A DNA stretch of 64,000 bases from Sipunculus nudus (GCA_026874595.1 CM049307.1:61222370-61286369), one strand, 5' to 3'; counted from the stretch's first letter, positions 24,119 to 37,855 are shown. Numbers and translations are program-made. Notes: generated from the letters alone by a model not told the origin.

Positions 24119-25699
24119 ACTATAGTAGGCATAGATATGTACACAAATAATAGTACTTCACGTACAGACGCCTAAGTCGTTCTTCATGTTTTTCCGCTCC
24201 AGTAGGTCACATGGTGCATGCCCTGTTCACCCAGTATGATCATAAACATATCAATTAAGAAAGTCTTTCTGAACAGTTTAGATGTACCTTTGTGAGAAAA
24301 CAGATCGAGACTTGTCAGAATAAAGGCTGGATGCATGTATGTGCATAAATCCTTGACAGTGGGGGACCGCTTTACCTACACTGAGAACTTACATATGACA
24401 AAGAAAATTAATATATTTGTGAGTGAAAGTCACCTTGCATGATATAAACTTGATTAATTATATGTACAGTTTTCTAGTTTTATACGTATCCATGCATAAG
24501 GCTATTTTTGGTATTTTCCTAAAGGCAATTTTAAATGCGTTGGTTTAAAAGAATAATTGTTTTGCACATTTGCAAGATTAATAACCACTTTATACTCTCT
24601 TTTAGAAATATAGTTATACAACCAGACCGCTAACACAAATATACTGGACCGCTCATCCTTGAACCGGACTGGTCCGAACCGTCCTGGGTCTTAATTAATT
24701 AATTTAAAGTTTGTGCTACATAAATGAATTTGTTTTATTTGATTAGTTTCAACTGGTAATATTGCTCTTATTATGGGCAATCTGTCTGTATTATGAAGTT
24801 AGTTTCTCTAAAAAATACTCTTTAAACACAATAGATGTGTTCTGAAACAACGGGCACAAATTTTGTTTCAACCCGTCAGCTTAGACTTTCCTTGCGCCCA
24901 TGCATGCAGTAAAATGCTTAAATTAGAAAGACATACTAGTATTACTAGTGTAAGCTATTACTGTGTGTATCGGTATTAATCATTGGGTGACACGAAAGCT
25001 CTGGGAGTATAACGGACAGAATATATGCATGATAATGTATAAAGTCTTGAATGCATTTATCGTTTAATTATTTCAATCAGTATAATCAAATAAACTTTAT
25101 TCATAATTGACAAAATTTAATTCATAATATGCATATGATTATTTGCATGTAACTCATTGAAACAAAAAATACTCAATTATTAATGGTTGTTACTTTTCAC
25201 ATTCTGCATGGTATGACATGTACATGCATTAAAAAAAGACGTATACCGTTTGGTCTGGTTCACCTTAATAGTATACCGGACCGCCCATAGCTAGACCGGA
25301 CCAGGACCGGACCGCTCTCATACTGGACCGGACATGCAGCCATGCATGCAGGTACCAATTAACCGTTTTTTTTTCTTTAAAAATGCTTTCATTGATTTGT
25401 ACGAACACATATGTACAATTTAATTTCTTCACAACTTAATCATCTGTTTTCCTATGAAGAGAATAACACACAAACGCACGAACTTGGGCGTCAAGACGCG
25501 GGGGGGGGGGGGGGGGTATATATCCCCCACGTTTTACCGGGGGGGGGGGGGGGTTAGTGTAATCACTGATATTCAGAGAAAAATATTAAAGTATTAGAAA
25601 TGGAATATATTAATAATTAGAATTAAAGACGTCGGTTCGATTCCTACGGTGGCTGATTTAGGACACAGAAAAAATATTAACTCGAGATCTCGACTTAAC

Positions 25700-25822
25700 A
25701 TCTCGAGATCTCGACTTGACATCTCGAGATCTCGAAATAAAATTTCACCAAAAATAATATTTGTTTCAGAAAAAATATTTATCTCGAGATCTCGAGATGT
25801 CAAGTTGAGATCTCGAGATATT
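25700..25822. repeat. Long inverted repeat built from CTCGAGATCT
   Basis: Arms of about 42 bp (near 25700-25743 and 25779-25822) are nearly perfect reverse complements around a ~36-bp AT-rich loop. Each arm itself holds palindromic ctcgagatct units; further units extend left to 25681. Confidence 0.9.
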
Positions 25823-28576
25823 ATTCCTGTCACACAAACAGGAAAAAGTGCTTCTAAGTTGGTCAAAAAACATTAAATATTTCAATTTCTAGTAAATACA
25901 GATATTCTGAATTGATTGAATAGAGAAGGTTGTCTTGACAACTGTATATAATATAATACTATTTCAGCGACCGCATAATATTTTGATAACCAGATCATTA
26001 CAGTTACCAGGATCAAAATTTCATCAATCATTCGTGCATGCTATACTTAAAGGGGCTATTCATTTGGAATAATGTGTGTATAAACTCAATTTATTACTTA
26101 ATTTTGGCTGAAGTTCCAGCAACACCAACCCAGCACACGGACTTACTTTATCTCAAATTCAAATGTTTTATACGTTGTAATGGTTCTGTGTGTGATAAAC
26201 ACATATTCCTTATAAACCCGTTTGCTACAATAAAACTGCGAATGCGAAGGTGCAATCTTGCGCATACGCAACAACTCTCAAACAAAGAAAAGAAACAAAT
26301 AAGAAGAAACACTGGTTTAAATTTTAAAATCCTGATTTGTCAGTTAATAATTGCTCTACGTTGATCTTTTGAACCACTAAACGCGATATACAAGTACAAA
26401 ACAGATGACGGATATTGAACAGATACCATAATATTATGTAGAGGAAACCATATAATTCAAGATAATCTCACATGCCTGGTATGTGAATAGATAACTTTAA
26501 ACACAGGAGAAACGTGTAACGATTATTAAGTTTGCTATCTTGCTGGTTGCAACACCTGTGCAGGGAAAGTCAGAACTGCCCTCTAGAAAAAAGTAGCTCA
26601 AACTAGACGACACCTTTGCACATTACGGGTGTTGGGAACTTTCAGCATGTTCGGAAATTTACCGTTAACGTTTCTCCTGATATTATTGGACGACGACGGT
26701 ATGGAATGCCCTATGATAAAAAATCTAATAAACAGACACATATTATGATGATCCATGCGGGTATATTCATCAAAATCTATTTGTAACTTTTTGTGTAAAT
26801 TTGCTAACAAGCAAACCACCCATATGTGCCTGGTCCTCAGAAAAATTATTTTTATTATATTTCATGGATTTTCAGGTTGCTCAAAATGATCGTACGTAAA
26901 CCATATACCTATATTTTTGCCGGTCGATATTTTACAAATCTTGCCGGCCGGCGAGTGTTCGCACACCTACCAATTTTTCAATTTTTTTTTGGTCACTTCT
27001 GATTTCGTTTCCAGGATTATTATTGGCGTCAGGATTGACTTAAAGAAGGAAAGGTAGGTTGAAACTCAGCCGATTTTTTTTCTGTTCCGTCTTCAAAGCT
27101 AGGGAATTTCCCGGCCGGATGAAAACAAAAAGTGTCGTAGTAGATTCCACGCTAAACTACATAGTCCAAGTTCAAGTCCGGGTCCAGGCCAGTTGAGAAA
27201 AGGTTTAAGACCGAGTCCTTAAGGTTTAAGTTAAGTCCACCTTCTTCGAGTCTGAGCCTTTGGAAAAATATATAGAGTCCAAATCGAGTCCAACTGAATA
27301 ATTAATTTGGTTAAATTCACTCTGGACAGGACTTCGAGATATTCATTTGCTTTTTTTTTGTTGGTTCAGTCAATTCAAATAGTTTTTTTAGCCCCGATAC
27401 AGAGAGAAATCAGTTGTCATTTGTAGGTTTTAAAATAGGGATTTAATTACAAGACAGCTTTCCTCTGAGAAGTTTTTTCTCCTAATGATGAAAGAAGTAT
27501 TAGAAACTTGCAGACTGCCACTGAAAAGAAAGTCTAAATATTATTGCAATGTGAAGTCCTATTGGAAGACTGATAAATTAAATTAGTACCTGATTGACGC
27601 ATTATTGAATGGTGAGAACCTGCAGGAAATGTATCTTATTCAGACTTCACAAAGACATTAGGAGTTTAGAAAATTATACAATACGTGCACACTCTGAAAC
27701 CTCTAAATATCTGCCAATAACAGCTGAACAAGAGAGTACACACTAATTGATACAGGTAATATAAGGACGAAACAAAGATAAGATCTTTAAGTCTAAAAAA
27801 TGTAAGTCCCCAAGTTGAGTGTTTTTACTCACATTAAGCCGTGAAATATCTGTAACCTTTTTTTTTTTAACTTACTCTTGTGATAATAAACATTAGATGT
27901 ATTTTGTTTGTGTGTTTTCCAATAATAAATTAGACATTACGTATGAGGACTGGGCTCGACCTGCACCCCTAGTCCAATCCCTGTACTGTCGATTCGAGGC
28001 CCCTGAATAAGTGAGGATAAAGACCCAACCCTATATATGGCTCTCACGCAGGCAAGTCACTTTGATATTCGTTAGGATCCCAGCAAAATAAGGAGGTGGA
28101 TGAATTTAACCACTGGCGAAGCTGGGTAGCTATAGCTACTCTCCATATATATTTAGTGAAACGCTTACCCCAGTGACTGTCAGAATGATCATGTTTTGGC
28201 ATATTAATTATAATCCTTCAAAATTCGGACAGATCTTTCGGCTATTCTGTTAATTTTAAACTATGTTTTGGTGTAGCTGTATTTTATCCGTGGAAGAAAT
28301 GCTTTATACTACATCACTAAAGAAAAATGCTCAAGCATACTCTATATAAACGCTTTTACACACACAGCTGATACGGACGGTTTTTTTTTTTTTTTGGCAA
28401 GTGCACACACATCTGAGAGGTTCTGCTATATTGTTTTAAGCTATAAATTTGCCTGCCGACTTAGTAACGTGAAACTGTACACATGTCAGTCAGAGCTGCT
28501 AAGCGGGTCAAATAGATTTCAAGTTTTATTATCACATACATTTTTAATCTATTTATTAGAGCGAGTTGTCTAGACA

Positions 28577-28579
<3 letters not shown>

Positions 28580-28622
<43 letters not shown>
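28580..28622. repeat. (TA)n microsatellite unique to unit A
   Basis: About 21 TA units; the homologous site in unit B (about 33480-33500) has only a few. Confidence 0.95.
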
Positions 28623-28625
<3 letters not shown>

Positions 28626-29079
28626 TACTGCTATAGAATACATTGTTGTAGCTCATTGTTGAGAATCTTCGAGAAGGATCTTATTATATTTGAAAGCAGG
28701 TCTGTGTATGTCTGCCCCTCAGTCCACTGGCTGCAAGAAGACTTATATTTTCATATTTTTTCTCTCTTTTTTTTTTTGTTCCCATCTCCTGCCGTTGTTT
28801 GCACTGTATATCAAGTACGACCTGTTTTCAATAAAAAAAAAAAAAAATGCCTCTGCTCTGGGTGATAGTCACATACAGGTGACAGATTTACAAGTGATAT
28901 TCATCTTATACCATGACCTAATTCCCAAAGTACACACACTGTACATTGCCCGTTTGAAACAGGTTAGGCTTCCTTCTATATAGCTTGACTTTTTATAATG
29001 CTAGCTTAATGAAGTATATGTACATCTACAGAATTTCACTTCCCGTTGTGGATTACTTGACAGGGCATTTTATATCCTG

Positions 29080-29336
29080 GTGTTAACCAGGCCCAGTAAC
29101 TACGGCAACTGCGGCCCCTGTGTGCGTATTCTTCCCCATTGCTGAGTCATACCACTAAGGAACCCCCGAAATTCGCACTCGTTTGTGAGCACGGCCGTTG
29201 GGCACGACCTGCAGGGCGTTCACCCTAGGTGGGGTCATACCGTGAAAAATCTCACCGCGTCGGCTTAGATTCGAACTCACGAAATCCAGGCTTTGAGTCC
29301 TGGATGTATTCTGCCACAGAGCCACAGAAGTCGGTT
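29080..29336 (-). mobile_element. tRNA-derived SINE (copy in unit A)
   Basis: On the minus strand the head reads gtggctctgtggcaga (box A-like) and, ~45 nt later, gagttcgaatct (box B-like), followed by a conserved body ending near cagtaactacgg. The same element is syntenic in units B and C, and diverged at 8.64 kb. It is not a functional tRNA: the acceptor stem does not close. Confidence 0.75.
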
Positions 29337-32285
29337 CTTTACGTTTGCAAATCCTCTGCATAGTTATTTGGTTGTATAAAACGATGGACGAGCGCTGGTT
29401 GATACCTGGTCTAACTTATGAGTTATGACTGCCGTGTATTTATATAAACTGGACAAGGTTTAGTGCAGAAAGCTTACAGGTGTAATTTCACGTAAACTTT
29501 CAACAACTGGATAATGGGCGCTTCATGGTGTTTTTGAAAATGATTTGAGCAAATACCGGTTTGTTTATTATATTTTTATCAATTTATTTTCTCACAGCAC
29601 AGTTCTAATATCATTATTTAAAATTATGAAATGGTTCTGATTTAATGGAAGTAATCCATTCCTAACCGGTTATAAAATAGATTTCAAGATTTCCTTTGTT
29701 TTATCTCCTGGTTTGTATAATATGGTTCTCCGAGTTTCACCACCAGGGTTCGCACAGGGCAAACAAATTGTAATCAGACCAATTAGACCGTGGTATCGCA
29801 TTTGAGCATCTAACTGTATATGTTTTTAATCCGCGACACTCGTTGGTCTGATTGAGACCCGAAAAGCGTGCTAATCAAGCAGCGGTTACTACGAAGGAGC
29901 TATGAAACGACTGCAATGTATAACCGCTGTGTGAGGAGTCTGTGGAAGTAATGGCATGGAATCTTTATAATGTGCAGGTGAATGAAATCCCAAAATATGG
30001 AAAATAAAAAAATATTCGGGAGGGGGCTCATTTTAACAAAAATATGTGTGAAGTTCCGTGTAAAATTAATGGACAAAAAATCCTATCACAACAATTAATG
30101 TAAGAATAAAAGATAATTAAAAGATCAGACCATGTTTATGTAATTTTATTCGACCTGTTATAGTCAAGGGGATTAAGTCGTGCTGTATGACATGAATGTA
30201 TTTATAATATTCTGGTGTTACAGAGGGGCTTTTTGTGCAAGTCCTTTCTTTCAAATGTTATGAAAACTCCACAATACACTCTATTGCCGTTCGTGCGTGT
30301 GTTTGTTCGCAGCATAGCTCACCCAACCATGGACTGAATATCGTGAAAATTTCCGGACATGGGCCAATGAAGAAGTTATTACAATTTTTTGTTTGGGTCT
30401 GGCACATGATCTGATGTCAGGAACGTCACCAAGGAATATTCACAAATGTATGGTCACCTATCCACGAATGAACCTTGGAATATGGGCCGAATAAGTGAAT
30501 GCAAACACGGGTTGGGGCATCCCACAATACGGACCCCCCCCCCCCCCCAAGGCGATTTCTAGTCATATTGTTTTCCCTTTCTGTTTTTGTTCTTGTATCC
30601 ATTTGTAATATTGGACCTTTTAAATTATTTTATAGAAAAGAGTAGCTTTATCGATACGCACTGGTTATAAGGTGAAACATAAATGTATACATGTTTATAC
30701 TTATCATGCAAATATATTTAAAAAAAAAAAAACAGCCAAGGCCCACCACTTACTACGACAAAATGACCTCTCCGTTAAAACGCAAGATTTGGATGATAAA
30801 TTCAACATACCAGTTCTATTTATTCGGACATATATTTGATTACTTGCCCCTGTTTCTTTGAGAGATAAGCAGTTTGACCTTTTTCCTTTTTGTTCTGCAC
30901 ACTTTCTAGCTGCAATATGTTATGCTTTCATTTGTGTACCTACACCTTTCATACAGAAAGACTTGGGGTGCCAGAATTATCTCCCCTAAATAAAAACCTA
31001 TAACATTTTATTAAATGTTTACCAATTTTCAAAAATAAATGTATGTCAAACATGAGGGCAAACTGATACTCATTACCAACAAACTTATAATATATTTATG
31101 TCGAAACAGCCGACCGCCCACGCCCATCGGTCTGTAACTGTAAAAAATGATGAACTATAAGGCAAAAAATTATCATCAGTTTTTATTTTCATTTTCAATA
31201 GATATTTACCGATTTTGGGCTCTAGTGGCTCAGACATTTCTTTCAAGAAAAAAATATAATATAGTTTCGTATGAATCTCCATTTTTTTTGTGTTGTGCAT
31301 GCTCATACCTGATTTACAAAGCGATTCATTATTAAAATGTTGTCCCCTGGTCATATGAATTTTTTATTGTTAACATATAATAAAAAGGTAAAAATATCTC
31401 GCATGCTCGGACTAAGGCGCCCGAGAAACCAACCTTGCTTAATTGGGTGAATTGATACTCTAGTTAAGGAGTTCTTTGTTGTTAATTACAAGCGTGAGAA
31501 GTATATGAGGACACATGCACTTGCTTTTGTGTATGTACATGTACTTTTTATGTATGTTTACGCTATAGGTATCCTCGTATTTAACATTTTACACATACCG
31601 CAGTTTTAGTAAACACAATAGTGATTTATATACACAAAGTAGTTACTACTTATATGTATCATATTTGGGAATATCGCATTGGTATATGATGCAGCCTTTC
31701 CTTTATAATTAATACCTTGTCGACCAGGCGCACCGATTGCCCGCGGTATATAATGATATATACTGAATGTGTTCGTCAGATTCTTGAATAGAGGCCATCA
31801 GTGTGTACTTTTAAGATTGTATATAATGGATATATGGAATTACCCGAAAAGCGTAAAGGTTATGGCTTGTTTACTTGATTAAAACCCTTTGTTCATTCTT
31901 CATATGCATCTTAGCCTCATAAACACATGGAAAAAATGCCATGGAACTCTGCAATGCTCCCTGAAAACTTGTGTGTACTGAAAGACACTATTTGCTACGA
32001 GAACATTCTTTCTCTCTTTAATTGCGTCTCAAACTGCATGGTAGCCTCAGTCGTCCCATTTGAGCTGTCGCTCAATTATTTTTTGTTTTTTCTTTATCAC
32101 AAATATTTGTGTAGGACTTTAAAGGCTTGTAATTTACAATTTATGCATAGGTAAAGGGAGAGTTTTCCCATTCATACTAAAGAAAAAAAATCTGTCACTC
32201 TTAAAATCGAAAAAAAACTGTTTTATATTTATTTGTTTTATTTAGTGAACAAGCTAAAAGCTTCTGAACATTATTTATATTTTTC

Positions 32286-32440
32286 CAGTGGCGGATTCAG
32301 GATTTAGGAAAAGAAGGGGTCAATCCCAATGACAAACTATAAAAAAAAGTCCCCAGGTCCCGTAGGGAGGGGGTTCAGGCTGCGAAAATTGGTCTGAAAC
32401 CCTTAGAAAAGGTTGCTGCGGCTTTAAAAAGAGGAAGGGG
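32286..32440 (+). mobile_element. CAG-ended MITE, right end lost (unit B)
   Basis: Starts CAGTGGCGGATTCAGGATTT and keeps the family's interior (caggtccc, ctgaaaccctt, aaaggttgct) but stops in a G-rich tract that is joined directly to the pseudogene fragment. Confidence 0.75.
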
Positions 32441-32636
32441 GAATTACTGAAACCGAAAGAATTGGAGAGAGATTATAATAGCCCTCGTGACGTCAGATCT
32501 ATAGAGCGATTTTTATGTCGCTATGACATACTTGCATTTGAAATTATAGCCGAAGATACAGTGAATACTGTAACACAGGGGGGGGGGGGGGGGGGGGGCT
32601 CATGCAATTTCCAGAGAGAAAAGGGGATCTAGAAGA
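32441..32636 (+). pseudogene. 3' fragment of the 304-aa membrane-protein gene (copy in unit B)
   Basis: Matches the intact gene from about 41562 to 41731, around codons 234-290. The shared stretches tgtcgctatgac and cttgcatttgaaa are easily seen at 32515-32541. It is broken by frameshifts and by a 21-base poly-G run (32578-32598) where the intact gene has GGGAGACTC. It lacks the first ~230 codons and the last ~14. Confidence 0.85.
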
Positions 32637-33971
32637 CTAATAAATTAAAATTTTACCTGATTCATGTATTATTGAAAGACTAAGACCTGCAGGAAATGAA
32701 TCTTATTCAGACATGACATGGGAATTTGGAGTTAAGAAAATTATACAACACATGCACAGTCTTAAACCTTTAGATATCTGCCAAAAACAGCTGAACAAGA
32801 GAGAACACACTTTATTTGATACATAAAGATAAGATCTTTATGTCTTAAAATTTTAAGTCCCCGAGTTGAGAGTTTTTGCTTACGTTAAGCCGTGAAATAT
32901 CTGTAACGTTTTTTTCTTTAACTTGAAAATTACGAGTGAGGACTTGACTTCTAGTCCAAACCCTGCACTGTCGATTCGAAGCCGCTGAAAAAGTTGGGAA
33001 AAGGACCCAACCCTTTGGCTCTCATGCAGGCAAGTGATTTGGATAGTAGTTTGGATCCCAGTAAAATTAAGAACGTTGTTGAAGTTGAAGCTGGGTAGCT
33101 ATAAAGCAACTCTCCACATCTTCAGTGAAACGCTTAACCCAATGACTGGCAGTATATTCATGTTTTGTTTGTCATACTAATTATAATCCTTCAAATTCGG
33201 ACAGATCTTTCGGCTATACTGGTGATTTTTAACTATGTTCTGGTGTAGCTGTATTTGATCCGTGGAACAAATCCTACACTACATCACTGAAGAAAGTGCT
33301 CAAGCGTACTCTATATAAACGCTTTTACACACAGAGCTGATACGGACGTTTTTTTTTGTTTTTTTTTTGGCCGGGTGCACACACACCTGAGAGGTTCTGC
33401 TATATTGTATTAAGCCATAAATTTGCCTGCCGACTTAGTAACGTGAAACTGTTCACATGTCAGTCAGAGCGAGTTGTCTAGACAATTATATGAATATATA
33501 CTGCTATAGAATATATTGTTGTGGCCCATTGTTGAGAATCTTCGAGAAAGATCTTAATATATTTTAATGCAGGTCTGAGTATGTCTGCCCCTCAGTCCAC
33601 TGGCTGCAAGAGGTGTTATATTTTTTATATTTATTTTTCTCTTTTTTATTGTTCCCTTCTCCTGCCGTTGTTTGCACAAAATCTCAAGTACGACTTGTTT
33701 TCCAAAACCGGCCTCTGGTCAGGGTGATAGTCACAGTCAGGTGACAGATTTACCGGTGATATCCATATTATACTATGACCTAATTCCCGAAGTACATGCA
33801 CTTAACATTGCCTGTTCGAAATGGGCTAGGCTTCCTTTTATAGCTTGACTTTTTTTTTAAATAATTTTTTAATGCTAGCTTAATTAAGTATATGCACATC
33901 TGCAGAAATTCACTTCCGGTTGCAGACTACTTGACAGAACAGTATGACACGCTTCCTCTCATTTTATATCC

Positions 33972-34232
33972 TAGTGTTAACCAGGCCCAGTAACTACTGC
34001 ACCTGCGGGCCCTGGGTGTGTGATCTTCCCCATTGCTGATTCATACCACTAAGCAACCCCCGAATTTTGCACTCGTTTATGAGCATGGCTGTTGGGCACG
34101 ACCTTCAGAGCGTTCACCCTGGCTGGGGTCCAATCGTGTAAAATCTCACCGCTTCGGCTGAGATTGAAACTCACGATCTTCCGGCTTTGAGTCCTGCATG
34201 TGCCCAACCCCTGACCCATAGAAGTCGGTTCT
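33972..34232 (-). mobile_element. tRNA-derived SINE (copy in unit B)
   Basis: Same position within unit B as the 29080 copy. Box B is gagtttcaatct. Body and tail are retained (cattgctgattcatacc, cactcgttta). Confidence 0.75.
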
Positions 34233-36974
34233 TTACGTTTGCAAATCCCCTGGATAGTAATTGGGTTGTATAGAACGATGGACGAGCTCTGGTTCATACC
34301 TGGTGCAGCTTATGACTGCCGTGTCATTATATAAGCTAAAAAAGGTTTTTTTAGGCTTACAGGTGTGATTTCACGTAAACGTTCAACAACTGGATAATGG
34401 GCGCTTTATGGTGTTTTTGAAAATGGTTTGAGCAAATATCGGTTTTGTTTATTATATTTTTATCAATTTATTTTCTCACAGCACAGTTCTAATATCATTA
34501 TTTAAAATTATTAAATGGTTCTGATTTAATGGAACTAATGCATTCCTAACCGGTTTTAAAATAGATTTAAAGATTTCCATCGTTTTAACTCCTGGTTTGT
34601 ATAATATGGTTCTTCGGGTTTCACCACCAGGGTTCGCACAGGGCAAACAAATTGTAATCAGACCAATTAGACTGTGATATCCCATTAGAGCCTCTAACTT
34701 TATAAGTTTCAAATCCGCGACACCCGTTGGTCTGATTGAGACCCCGAAAAGCGTGCTTATCAAAGAGCGGTTAAAACGAAGGAGATCTGGAACGACTGCA
34801 GTGTATAACCGCTGTGTGAGGAGTGCATGGAAGTAATGGCATGGAATCTTTTTAATGTGCACGTGTATGAAATCCTTAAATATGGAAAATAAAAAATATT
34901 CGGGAGGGGGCTCATTTGAACAAAAATGTGTGAAGTTCCGTATAAAATTAATAGACAAAAAATCCTATAACAACAAGTAATGTAAGAATAAATGATAATT
35001 AAAATATCAGATCATGTTTATGTAATTTTAGTCGACCCGTTAGTCAAGGAGATTAAATCGTGTTGTATGACGTGACTGTATTTATAATACTATGGTGTCA
35101 CAGAAGGGCTGACTTTTTGTGATCCATGCCAAGAGGATCCTTTCTTTGAAATGTTAAGAAAACTCTACAATACACTCTATTGCCGTTCGTGCGTGTGTTT
35201 GTTCGCAGCATAGCTCACTCAAACATGGGCTGAATATCGTGATATTTTCCGGACATTTCGGAAATGGGCCAATGAAGAAGTTATTACAATTTTTTGCTTG
35301 GGTCAGGCACATGATCTGGTGTCAGGAACGTCATCAAGGAATATTCACAAATGTATGGTCACCTATGCATGAATGAACCTGGGCATATGGGCCGAATAAG
35401 TGAATGCAAACACGGGTTGGGGCATCCCACAATAATCCCCCCCCCCCCCCCCCCCACCCCCATCCAAGGCGATTTCTAGTCATATTGTTTTCCCTTTCTG
35501 TTTTTGTTCTTGTATCCATTTGTACTATTGGACCTTTTAAATTATTTTATAGAAAAGATTAGCAGTTTGACCTTTTTCCTTTTTGTTCTGCACACTTTCT
35601 TGCTGCAACATGTTATGCTTTCATTTGTGTACATACACCTTTCATACAGAAAGACTTGGGGTGCCAGAATTTTCTCCGGTAAATAAATACCTATTACATT
35701 TTTCAAATTTTTACCAATTTTACAAAAATAAATGTTGATCAAACACATGAGGGCAAACTGATTCTCTTTACCAACACCTTATAATATATTTATGTCGAAA
35801 CAGCAGACCGCCAATGTCCATCGGTCTGTAACTGAAAAAAATTATGAACTATCAGGCAAAAAAATTATCATCAGTTTTTATTTTCATTTTCAATAAATAT
35901 TTACCGATTTTGGGCTCCAGTGGCTCAGACATTTCTTTCAAGAAAATAATATAATATAGTTTTGCATGAATCTCCATTTTTTTGTGTTGTGCTCATACCT
36001 GATTTACATAGCGATTCGTTATTAAAATGTTGTCCCCTGGTCATATGAATTTTTTATTGTTAACATATAATAAAAAGGTATAAATAATTCGCCCGCTCGG
36101 ACTGAAGCGCCTGAGAAACCAACCTTTCCTAGGTGAATTGATACTTCAGTTAAGGAATTCTTAGTTAATTACAAGCGTGAGAAGTATATGAGGACACATG
36201 CACTTGCTTTTGTGTATGTACATATACTTTTTATGTATGTTTACGCTATAGGTATCCTCGTATTGAACATTTTACACATACCGCAGTTTTAGTAAACACA
36301 ATAGTGATTTATATACAGAAAATAATTACTACTTATATGTATCCTATGATGGGAAAAATCGCATTGATATATGATATCGCCTCTCCTTTAATTAATACCT
36401 TGTCGACCAGACGCACCGATTGCCCGCGGTATAAATGATATATGCTAAATGTGTTCGTCAGATTCTTGAATAGAGGCCATCAGCGTGTACTTTTGAGATT
36501 GTATATAATCATATATGGAATTACCAGAATAGCGTAAAGGTTATGGCTTGTTTACTTGATTAAAACCCTTCGTTCATTCTTAATATGCATCTGAGCCTCA
36601 TAAACACATTAAAAAAATGGAACTCTACAATGCCCCCTGAAAACTTGTGTGTACTGACAGACATTATTTTCTAAGAGAACATTCTTTCTCTCTTTAATTG
36701 CGGCTCAGACTGCATGGTAGCCTCAATCGTCCCATTTAAGCTGTCGCTCAATTATTTTTTGTTTATGTTTTTGTTTTTCTTTATCACAAATATTTGTGTA
36801 CGACTTTAAAGGCTTGTAATTTACAATGGATGCAAAGGTAAAGGGAAAGTTTTCCCATTCATAGTAAAGAATTAAAAAATCTGTCACTCTTAAAATAGAA
36901 AAAAAAATGTTTTATATTTATTTGTTTTATTTTATGAACAATCTAAAAGCTTCTGAACATTATTTATATTTTTC

Positions 36975-37128
36975 CAGTGGCGGATTCAGGATTTAGGAAA
37001 AGAAGGGGTCAATCCCAATGACAAACTATAAAAAAAAGTTCCCAGGTCCCGTAGGGAGGGGTTCAGGCTGCGAAAATTGGTCTGAACCCTTAAATAAGTT
37101 TGCTGCCGTTTTAAAAAGAGGGGGTGGG
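36975..37128 (+). mobile_element. CAG-ended MITE, right end lost (unit C)
   Basis: Sister copy of the element at 32286, with the same right-end truncation in its G tract next to the pseudogene fragment. The shared breakpoint shows that the deletion predates the duplication of B and C. Confidence 0.75.
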
Positions 37129-37320
37129 CTTAAATCTACCCTTCCAGAATTACTGAAACCGAGAGAATCGGTGAGGTTGATAATATATAGCCTCTGGACG
37201 TCAGATCTAAGAGCGATTCATGTCGCTATGACAAACTTGCATTTGAAAATATAGCCCAAGATTACAGTGAATACTGTAACACAGGGGGACTCATGCAATT
37301 TCCAGAGAGGATAGGAGATC
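37129..37320 (+). pseudogene. 3' fragment of the 304-aa membrane-protein gene (copy in unit C)
   Basis: Matches 41543-41731 of the intact gene, about 17 bp longer at its 5' edge than the unit B copy. Small indels and an in-frame TAG where the gene has AAG (aaatatagcc versus aaataaagcc) disrupt it. The poly-G site is only five bases here. Confidence 0.85.
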
Positions 37321-37855
37321 TGGAAGACAAATAAATAAAAATTGTACCTGATTCATGAATTAGTGAAAGATGAGGACCTGCAGGAAATGTATCTTACTCA
37401 GACATGACATGGACATTTGGAGTTTATAAAGTGATACAACACATGCACAGTCTTAAACCTCTAGATATCTGCCAAAAACAGCTGAACAAGCTAATTGATA
37501 CAGGTAATATAAGGGCGAAACAAAGTTAGGATCTTTAAGTCCCCAAGTTGAGAGTTTTTACTTACGTTTAGCATAGAAAAATCTGTAACATTTTTTAACG
37601 TAGTCTTGCGGTAAACTTAAATATATCTTGTTGTGTGTTTTCCAATAATACATTGAAAATTACGAGTGAGGACTGGACTCTTAGTCCAATCCCTGCACTG
37701 AAGATTCGAAGCCCCGGAAAAAGTGGGAAAAAGGACCCAACCCTATGACTCTCATGCAGACAAGTCATTTGGATATTGGTTAGTATCCCAGTAAAATTAA
37801 GAATGTGGTTGAAGGTAATTACTCACGAAGCTGGGTAGCTATCAAAGAGCGGTTA

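Larger units (their letters stand above)
23230..27563. other. Intergenic, no gene seen
   Basis: Only simple repeats, two G runs (25501-25516, 25541-25553), ggaccg-rich clusters (24625-24690, 25250-25330) and the CTCGAGATCT inverted repeat. Open frames are short and unsupported. Confidence 0.6.
27564..32285 (+). repeat. Segmental duplication unit A
   Basis: Leftmost of three colinear units. It begins at the shared GGAAGAC (27564), preceded by unrelated sequence, and runs to the MITE that starts unit B. Landmarks shared in order with B: the 'ctgcaggaaatg' block (27630/32685), the SINE (29.1/34.0 kb), 'ccgttcgtgcgtgtg' (30.3/35.2 kb), the poly-C tract (30.5/35.4 kb) and 'gttgtcccctggtcatatg' (31.3/36.0 kb). 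It carries no gene fragment at its left edge. No intact coding sequence seen. Confidence 0.88.
32286..36974 (+). repeat. Segmental duplication unit B
   Basis: About 4.69 kb. Order: MITE remnant (32286-32440), pseudogene fragment of the 304-aa membrane protein (32441-32630), then the same non-coding sequence as unit A from about 32631. It ends at the next MITE (36975). The open frame at 34476-34958 is not kept in A or C and is not a gene. Confidence 0.88.

Noticed and set aside
25594-25866. Arg/Asp/Ser-rich open frames on both strands
   Set aside because: Produced by the CTCGAGATCT repeats; no start or family support.
28461-28643. Open frame of alternating Ile/Tyr
   Set aside because: Translation of a (TA)n microsatellite.
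29262-29335. tRNA gene on the minus strand
   Set aside because: Box A and B are present but the acceptor stem does not pair and the anticodon loop is irregular; the same unit with body recurs as a SINE.
34476-34958. 160-codon minus-strand open frame in unit B
   Set aside because: Not conserved in the homologous positions of units A and C, which are broken by stops and frameshifts; it looks like chance.
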